NCBI GenBank assembly: GCA_963969395.1
Contig: OZ017799.1
Span: 9,426,501 to 9,490,500, forward strand
DNA from: Pseudoscleropodium purum
Lineage: Eukaryota > Streptophyta > Bryopsida > Hypnales > Brachytheciaceae
Direction: 5' to 3'
Length of the DNA: 64,000 bases
The position numbers were made by a program, and so were the translations under genes. Numbering within the stretch: position 1 is the stretch's first letter; the number at the start of each line of letters is the position of its first letter. Below the pieces are notes generated by a model that saw only the letters and a program-made list of their open reading frames with translations, searched no databases and was not told the DNA's origin. Of this stretch, positions 56,380-64,000 are shown piece by piece.

Positions 56380-57015
56380 CAATGGTAGTGCTTGTAGAGG
56401 ACATTAGTACTAAAGACATTGTGGAATTGGAAATAGAAATAGAAATTGCACTTCACTACATGCATCCATTATTTCAATCCAAATCTTCTCAGCCTTGCTA
56501 CTTTCTTCTCCATGTTGGGCATCTTGACAAAGTTTGCCTACAATTGTCCCTGTTATGCAAAAGAATCATTAATATCAAAGAATTGAGGCACGATATGATT
56601 TTCCATCTCCTTTTATAATCCATGCATCTCCTATGAAGGCTATGAATAGTTGTATTTATAAATTGACAAACCAAACGAGGCTACGAAAGGGTTAAGAATT
56701 AGACCATTGGATTCCTAGTAGGGCTCTACTATTAGAAATATAAATAAATAAAACTATTTATAGCCTTCATGAAGACAGAAATCCAACCTTGATCGATCAA
56801 ATAATTCTCATATATTAGGGATTGTCTTGGATAATAGAAATAGTCACAAACTCCACAAAACTTTTGTCAAGATATCAAATATGGAGAAGGAAGTAGTAAG
56901 CATGGTAGCAAGCCATGAGGATTTGGAGTGAAAGATTGGATGCATGCATTCAACTACAATTTTAATTTCTAAGCACAATTCTATGATGCCTTTAGTATTA
57001 CTAATAGCAATTCCA
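56380..57015. repeat. Long inverted repeat, arms about 270-290 bp
   Basis: The left arm, about 56380-56665, and the right arm, about 56745-57015, are imperfect reverse complements. Outer parts pair ('atgcatccattatttcaatcc' with 'ggattggatgcatgcat'-type sequence near 56930), and so do inner parts (GAAGGCTATGAATAGTTGTA near 56636 with 'actatttatagccttc' near 56755). The spacer is about 80 bases. The 78-79-codon frames on the two strands are the two arms of this structure, not genes. Confidence 0.7.
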
Positions 57016-59775
57016 TAAAGGAAACCTTTAAGTAGGGCTACAATATAGAAAATTAAATAATAAAGAAATAACTTATTCTTCAATGTTATTCATTGTGCTA
57101 TAGCTTAGCACGTTTTTATATAATTTCTAATTAGTGGATTGCAAATGCACATTATAGAATAGAATGAATTGAAGAATCATTACTAAGAATGAAAGTTTGA
57201 AATCTAATGGTGCAAATCAAATTTTTTTTGTATTGTGGATTGTTTTTTTGTCTTATTCTATTAGTTGATACTACAATTGCCAAATTTTACAACCGATTCA
57301 ATATGGATGTCCAAACTTCAAATGGTCATATTTTAAAAAAGATAAAAAACTCAAGTTTGAAAGTAATAATGTTACAAATTTGTTGATTGTAGAGTTCATC
57401 CATTTTAAGGTGGCAAAAAAATCTTAAAAAGATTCATGTAAGTCACATGATCTAAAACTAAAGTTATTCAAGTACAAGTGGCTTTGCAAAGTTATATCAA
57501 TTGAAAACTTGAAGGAGTCATTTTAATTTTTGTATGAAATGTGGAATGGAAAAAAGGTGAAAAAAATAACATTAACACAATCCTTACAATACCATTATGA
57601 ATTATATTTCTAATATTGTGTATTATTTTAAAGAATATTTTAGAATGTTTCTTGTTTATAGGTATTTATATAAGGAATCTAGAGTAATTTTCTAAGATAT
57701 TGAAGAAAGAAGCTCATTTTATTGACATTTTACAACATAGAATTAATCATTGATAAATTTTTTTATACAATAATTGTTATTCTAGTATCTGTTCCAAATT
57801 ATTTATAGCTCTAAATTTCAGAATGGATTCTCAAAAATGCTCAACATTTCTAAAAACAAATGTATAGAATTTTTTTGAATCAACATTTGCTATTAAATTA
57901 ATTTTCGAAAATGAATCACAAAACTAAAATAAATGAATCATATTTATGTTCACCTTATGTATGAGTTTCCCTACATTGTATAATTATAAATTCTTAAAGT
58001 TGTGTTTGAAATATACTTTAATACACAAGGTGTGAATGCAACAAAAAATAGTACTCCCTCCGTCCCCCTAAAAGTATCCTCAATTTTTGTTGAAAACTTT
58101 TGATACCAATTTCATTGATCATGTTATGAAAAGCCTAAATTCAAAAAGGTTTAAACTTTGTATCAACAAAATTAATGACGAATATTGCATGTGGTCATTA
58201 AAGCCTAAATCAAATTGGATTGGAAGAAGCCTCTATAGGACCTAATAAAAAAAAACGTCACAAAACATGAGGTCCAAACAATACATATATTTTTGAACAA
58301 AGACAATACAATTTTTTTCTTACAATCACCAAAAAATCTAAAATCAACAATTGATTCTAAGGAAGCATGGAAAAAAAATTGGAAAATAAGTAAACTCTTA
58401 TTTCAAATCTACAAATGAACAACATCACAATAAGGTATAGCATTAACAAATTATTGATTGAGCTTTGAATCTTCATCAATTTTAAATATATAATGTAATA
58501 CAAAAATTTATAATAAAATATATTAGAATCTCCATTTGAATGTTAATAATAAGAGAAGAAAGAGATTTATAAAATGCAAGGTATGATGTACCACTTTCAA
58601 TGTGCTAAGGAACTAAATGAGCAAATTTGATATTTTTATAAATATATAGACAAATATAGAAAGCGATCTTGGTATAAAAGCAATATTATTGTATTTTTTG
58701 CATGTTGATGTTATGTTAGCATCACCAAAAATTTCATAAATTAGTGATTAAATTTACCCAAATACAGTGGATTCTTGAAGGACATTGCATATTCTAATGT
58801 TGATTGCTAAAGTGAACCACAAATTTCATGATGAAGATTTCACAATAAAAATTAGTCAATGATGAAATTTTGAGCAACAATTACTTTTATGTTTAAAAAT
58901 TAAAAATAAAATTACTTTAAAAATTATATTTTTTTTTATCTCATTAAGGTTTTAATTAAACTGTTGTACAGTTACAATTACTTCATTGTTATTGTTTATT
59001 CTTAAAATTAAAAAATCATGAATTTTTTGTGATCTTGATTGAATTTTTTTAAAATAAGGTGAGAATATTAACATATTCTAAATTTTAAATTTTAAAATGG
59101 TCAATTTTTACTATCAAAGTTTGGATAGAAATTTGGTTACAATATTATTAAATTTTGAATTTTGAAATTCAAATCTTCAGGAAATATTAATTTTGACTAA
59201 TTGAGATTTGATACTATGGTTAATAATTTGGTGTATAAAAATTCATAGGTACTCATGGTTCATTTCATTTCATTTTCATGATATATTGTTATATATTTTA
59301 AAAATTAGATTTAAAACCTATGTCTTTAACAAAATGCGCAAAAAGTACAAAGTGCTCTAATTTAGAGGGACCATTTGGTCCAAAAGAGGTACACTCTACC
59401 ATTCAATTTCCTAATAAATATAATCATATTGAGTTGTTTTGATGGATGTATTTTTTAATCCTTATCTCTTTCTTGATTACCTTTGTTTGTGTCACTTTTG
59501 TTGAATTCAAACCCTCTTATCAAAAAATCATTTATACAAGGAAAAAGGATGAAAGAAAGAAGAAGAAAAGAATGTGTTGGTCCTTTTCGAGACTCCTAAG
59601 AATAAGATAATTAGGATCCACCTTTAAGTCAATACATGAAGAATATAACTCAATTTTTTGGGTCCACAATGTCTCATTGTTGATTGTTCAAGTTTACCAA
59701 AAAAATTTCTTCACTCTTCTATATAGGTTAGATTTTTTCTATTTTTGTTCACCATAATTGGGCTTGATTGTATTT
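57016..59775. other. AT-rich intergenic DNA with a lone Stowaway-type end
   Basis: No gene recognised. TACTCCCTCCGTCCCCCTAA at 58051-58070 is the classic start of a Stowaway terminus. I found no matching opposite end, so only one end is identified. Confidence 0.5.
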
Positions 59776-59777
59776 TA

Positions 59778-61275
59778 TTTCCTTTGTCTTGAAACCAATC
59801 TCGGTTTTTTTTAATGTACTTGTTTCAAATTAAATTAAGCATTTTAGTTGTTCACAAAAATTGTTGGATTTACAAAACTCGAATCACTGCACTTATGGCA
59901 TTTGAATCACAAGAGCCAGTCGCCCTTAATTCCTAAAGTTCTATGACTATATTTTCACTAAAATACTCAAAAAAATTGTCATTTTTACTACAAGTAACAA
60001 ATTTTTGAATTTTTTTTGACACATATAATCATAAGATCTTGTAGTATAATAATTTGAAAACATGTGGTAAAAATTTCAAAAATTTCCACCTCATAGGTTG
60101 CAAGATATAACTATATATGCATTCAAACTTGATGAAATCATTTTTTTGGCCTTATAAAGAGCAAGGCAATTGGACTTCACAAACTCACTTTTCTACAAAA
60201 AAAAAAATGACCAAATTGCTAGTGCTTACTTGGATTCTTTTTCCTAGACAAGTTTTCCGCATGCTTGAAAATTTTCAAATCATTTTGAATTGTACAGCAT
60301 ATAGAAAAAAACAGTAAATAGACAACAGAAGCAAATGATTCAAAATACCAAATTGTTAAGAATTAAATTATAGAGTGAAAGATGCCAATTACAACGATTG
60401 AAATGTTATAATAAAAAATCTATATCCTAAGATTTTATTTTATTTTCAAAATAATATTGAAAGTTGAATGAAATAAAGGACTTCAAAGTTTATTTTAGAA
60501 TAGAGAATCTATAATTGCTCAGAAACAAAAAAATCCTCATAACTTTTGAATCATTGATCAAAACGGAATAATTCAAAGCTTTTTATGTATATATAATTCT
60601 ATAAAAACAATTTCAAATTTTTGATTTTGAAAAAAGTGATTTTTTTTATTTGCCCAAACTATCCACTTATGAATGAAAAAAAAGCAACATATTAGACTAT
60701 AACTTTTGACTCCTATTTTCAAATGTCATGAAATCTAGTGCATCTCAAAGATATTCCTTGTCTTCATCTTCTATTAAAATTTTGGTCAAAAATATGAAAA
60801 TCTTTAGTCACACGCACGTGCCCAAAATTTCTATGTAGCCAAAAAATGTAGCTTGGTCCTTTTGAGTTAATCCTATACTCTAGTTGAAACTAAATTTCAA
60901 ATTCTAATTGCATTATGTTCTTTTGCATTGTCCTCATTGTATTCTTTTGTAAGGTCCTTATTGTGTTCTTATGCATCTTAGCCTCAAAGAATTTAGAATT
61001 TATTGGTGTTAAATTGAGAGGACCTCATTGAAGTTAAATGCATAGGAATTTGAAGTAGGAGGATAGAAATTCATTACATTGAGGCAATGGAAAAAAATGA
61101 AATTGTCAAGCATTTTTTGAAAAGGTCTTACTTGACTCTTAATATAAAAACTTTTAGATTTATTAGGTCTCAGTAGAAACTACATTAACTATGTATTCCC
61201 TTCCTAATAGTAGCACCTTTGGTGATAATTAAGTGTATATCTAGAAACCCCAAATTTATTTTGAGACAAAGGAAG
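59778..61275. mobile_element. Stowaway-like element interrupted by a family A element
   Basis: The left end TTTCCTTTGTCTTGAAACC and the reverse complement of the right end CTTCCTTTGTCTCAAAATAA are imperfect inverted repeats with TA on each side (59776-59777 and 61276-61277). Without the nested 937-bp insertion and one TTAA, the element is about 557 bp, close to the 580 bp of the relative at 6471-7050. Confidence 0.65.
59930..60866 (-). mobile_element. TTAA-flanked element, family A, complete (937 bp), nested
   Basis: TTAA lies on both sides (59926-59929 and 60867-60870). The left end TTCCTAAAGTTC is slightly decayed; the reverse complement of the right end is CTCAAAAGGACCAAGC. The body aligns along its full length with the copy at 4363-5275 in the same orientation. 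It contains the uninterrupted sequence into which the hAT-like element inserted in the 20571 copy. Confidence 0.8.
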
Positions 61276-61799
61276 TATATAGTTTCAAATGTTAAAGACA
61301 CTATGCCAAGTCCCTTCTATTACAAGATGAAAGCTTCTTTAGCAAGGAGAAACAAAAAGACAATTGCAAAACAAAAATTTGTGCATTATATATATTGCTA
61401 AAATATTTTTTTTACAATTTAAATCATATTTATATTTGTATATAATGTTAAAAATAATGGTGAAGAAATTAAAATCTAATATTGTCTACCATTGTAGGTA
61501 GATCAACTATAATAGATGACTTCGGGGTGTCTTCAATGTAGGTTTAGGCACTTCTAGCTTTGTAAAAGTATTAATCAAACAAAGTTTACCACCATTGTAT
61601 ACCGTACATCACTTTGAGGCAACTTTACTTCTTTTGAGTTCATTGTCATAATGAACTCAAAATCCAATTTTTCATTATTAAATATCCTAGAGTATGAAGG
61701 TAATTAAAAATTAATTTAATTTTTGTGAGGAATCCACCCCCATCCTTCCACTTTGTAATTTTGAAGTTAAGGTGGGGTGGCATTTTATATGGGATAAAT

Positions 61800-62065
61800 C
61801 CCCTACCATATCCAATACAATATTGGTATCCCATATAGTATTTGTATACCATATAGTGTCTATATACCATATAGTGTCTATATACCATATAGTGTCTATA
61901 TACCATATATTATTTGTATATCATATAATATTTGTATACCATACAATATTTATATCTCATATAGTATTTGTATCCTATACATTATTTATATCTCGTGTTA
62001 GTAAATATATTTCGTATATGTACCTATATTTCAAAACCATATCCCGTATTTGTATATGTACCCAC
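61800..62065. repeat. 18-bp satellite-like array
   Basis: Units of the form TACCATATAGTGTCTATA repeat almost perfectly at 61847-61910 and become degenerate (ATATTTGTATACCAT..) to 62065. Open frames through it on both strands (YRHYMV or YHIVSI repeats) come from the array itself. Confidence 0.85.
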
Positions 62066-63049
62066 ATTTGAATTTGAATCCGGATCAACGGCATTCGGCC
62101 CTCCATTGACAATTTTTTGAAGAGTATTGATGGACCACATTCACTAGCATTCACGATGTATTTGTAAAATTAGATCAATAGCAACTGGAGGGGTTTAAGT
62201 TTTTTTTTAAATAATCGACAGTTTAGGTTGTAGAGGATGGCATGTACAAGGCTACTTGCCTCTTTTCGGTACATTGTAGTATCATAGATGGTATAGCTTG
62301 GGCATTGACTCAATCAAAGCTAAATAAAACAATCCAATAGTGAAAGTCTCTATTTATCATGATTGTTCACATTGCAAAAAAAGTTTATCTTTACACATAG
62401 CAAGGATTATTTTGGGCTCTCTAAAAGACATATAGTGCTAAAAGAAGAATACAACTATGGTATTTGGGGGATAAAGCCACCACAAACAACACTATAATTT
62501 GTCCTCTACCATCTTTGACATCTTTATTGTTTTGCCTCTATTGACTTGCATTCTTGTATACTTTAAAGAGTCCATCTCACAACTCAATATGTGAAAATAT
62601 TAATTAACTATGACTTTATGACTTCATTAATATCTCATCTCCCTAGCAAGCACCAAATGTCTACAGTTTATCTCTTCAAACACCACGAAATAGAGAGATT
62701 CTTCCTTTATAGTTGAATAAATTGGATTAATTGGATTCTCACTTTGAAAAAAGGATCAATGGATCAATGGAGGACTCTTGAACTTACTCGTTGCATTTTA
62801 TTGCCATGCTTATGCAACAATGAGAGGTCTTTTTTGAAGATGCTCTTATGTACTTGTTTCACAGAAAAAATGGTAAGGCCACAATGATGCCAATTCACAT
62901 AATGGCCACATTGGATTGCATTATAATTCCTTCGAAGAACCCCATCCATCACAACAACATCCAATAATGGCTCCATTCAAAATATTTGTAGTTAAAAAGA
63001 CTACTTTTTATGATTACCAAAGCAACCAAAGACCAAGGTGTAACCATAG
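62066..63049. other. AT-rich intergenic DNA
   Basis: No intact gene. Some of it may be upstream LINE sequence, but I cannot recognise protein motifs before about 63100. Confidence 0.45.
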
Positions 63050-63440
63050 GATTCATCATACTCATTGACAAAATTGTAAAGAAAATTAAGATTAAGCTTT
63101 TGAACTAAAGACCGATTACTCTACTCAATGTCACATACAAGATATTTGCCAAGATGTTGCAAATATGACTCCAACCAATGCTAATGGATATAATTGATCC
63201 AGATCAATCTACCTTCCTTCATCTCATGTTTATTTTGAATAATACCATGCTCACACACAAACCATAGCATGGGTGGATCACATAAAGCAACCGTTGATCT
63301 TATTCAAATTGGTCCTTCCTTTGTTGTGCCATGCTTACTTTTGGCATCCCAAAGGAATTTGTCTCAATGTCGCAAATGCTGTTCATGGATGTTCAAGCAG
63401 TGGTGTTGAAGAAGGATAATTCCCAATTGGAGATTACCCA
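63050..63440 (+). pseudogene. Broken LINE (non-LTR) reverse transcriptase fragment
   Basis: From about 63108 one frame reads RPITLLNVTYKIFAKMLQ, the conserved RPI..LLN..YKI.AK block of LINE reverse transcriptases. Family-like DPDQS.FL..F follows after a stop. Beyond a frameshift, another frame reads FGIPKEFVSMSQMLFMD (about 63334-63384), matching the FGIP..F...I..LY segment. At least three stops or shifts interrupt it, and the catalytic FADD-box region is absent. It is dead. Confidence 0.75.
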
Positions 63441-64000
63441 ATTTAGTATAATAAGTTCGTTCCAAGGGAGATGGTTAAGTCGGATTAATTTGCTAATAGG
63501 ACTAATTCCTAAAATAGAAAATTCAATTTTCAAATAGAAAACCAAGATCCAATTTAGAAATTTAGCAATCATTGAGACTACAATGACATCACAAAATAAA
63601 TTCACATACATCAAATTGATTGTTCCAAATTCCAAGGTTCACAAATTGTCCAACATAGTACTATCATTTTAACTCTAAATTTCTCACTACAGCTCTTAAG
63701 ACAAATACAACAATCACCGATTAGGATTCTACAATGGATTTCTTATTCACCGCTTTAAATCGGCCTCTTGTATTTCTCATAGTAATACATCCAAGTAAAC
63801 TACAATTGATCTATCAATTACTCACTCCAACTTGGATTTCTATCACACAATTTTAAATATCATTTCTGCATGTTCAGACTTTCACAAATTTAACCATCAG
63901 CGCTTCACTCTCCCAAATCAACTCCCGATTTGGAAAATTCTTCATCTAATCTTCGCATTCTGTACACACATCAACAACGCCATACACTGGCAATCCAAAC
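63411..64000. repeat. Second block of spaced AATTGG-like motifs, running off the window
   Basis: Variants such as CCCAATTGGAG (63422), AGTCGGATTA (63478), ACCGATTAGGA (63717), CAACTTGGATT (63829) and CCCGATTTGGA (63926) recur at 50-100-base spacing. This is like the block at 1005-2870, in the same motif orientation. Confidence 0.45.

Noticed and set aside
58051..58070. A complete Stowaway MITE at the CTCCCTCCGTCC motif
   Set aside because: I found no matching inverted end within several kilobases, so only one terminus is supported.
61646..62071. 86- and 99-codon frames with YRHYMV or YHIVSI repeats as a repeat protein
   Set aside because: They are translations of an 18-bp satellite array whose length happens to be a multiple of three.

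Overview
The window is nuclear DNA of a land plant. Three genes have spliceosomal introns, compositionally balanced to GC-rich exons and very AT-rich surroundings. The families are plant-type: a PLUTO-like NCS1 nucleobase transporter, an RWP-RK transcription factor and a eukaryotic queuine tRNA-ribosyltransferase. MITEs with Stowaway, PIF/Harbinger and hAT signatures are present. Low gene density, heavy repeat load and a queuine transferase point to a large-genome plant, perhaps seed-free, but the sequence alone does not fix the species.

Layout. 1-7.2 kb: AT-rich repeats, a block of spaced AATTGG-like motifs, a TTAA-flanked element and a Stowaway-like element. 7.2-10.8 kb: the NCS1 transporter (minus, 3 coding exons). 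11.1-12.4 kb: two foldback hairpins and a small palindrome. 13.4-17.7 kb: the RWP-RK regulator (minus, 5 exons), with a tandem duplication over its 3' end and a TATA box upstream. 18.4-19.3 kb: a decayed copy of NCS1 exon 1/intron 1, split by a 276-bp PIF/Harbinger-like MITE. 19.6-23.2 kb: minisatellites and a TTAA element carrying a nested hAT-like MITE. 24.2-30.4 kb: an intact 15-exon queuine tRNA-ribosyltransferase gene (minus) with a small TTAA-flanked MITE in one intron. 30.6-39.7 kb: AT-rich DNA with more TTAA-flanked elements. 39.7-41.8 kb: a complex tandem array. 42.4-44.1 kb: a probable spliced, mostly non-coding minus-strand transcription unit containing a miRNA-like hairpin. 44.3-64 kb: repeats, a long inverted repeat, a nested Stowaway/TTAA composite, a dead LINE fragment and the same AATTGG-type motif block seen near the start.

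The most unusual signal is a set of repeats of about 220 bp and about 850-940 bp. Their terminal inverted repeats begin CCC(C)T and most are flanked by TTAA on both sides. Three complete copies have nearly equal lengths once a nested insertion is subtracted. That is the signature expected of piggyBac-type non-autonomous transposons, which to my knowledge are rare or undescribed in land plants. The three protein genes share no obvious pathway and look like independent housekeeping or regulatory genes, all on the minus strand. All coordinates and exon joins were worked out by eye from splice signals, reading frame and family knowledge; no search was run.
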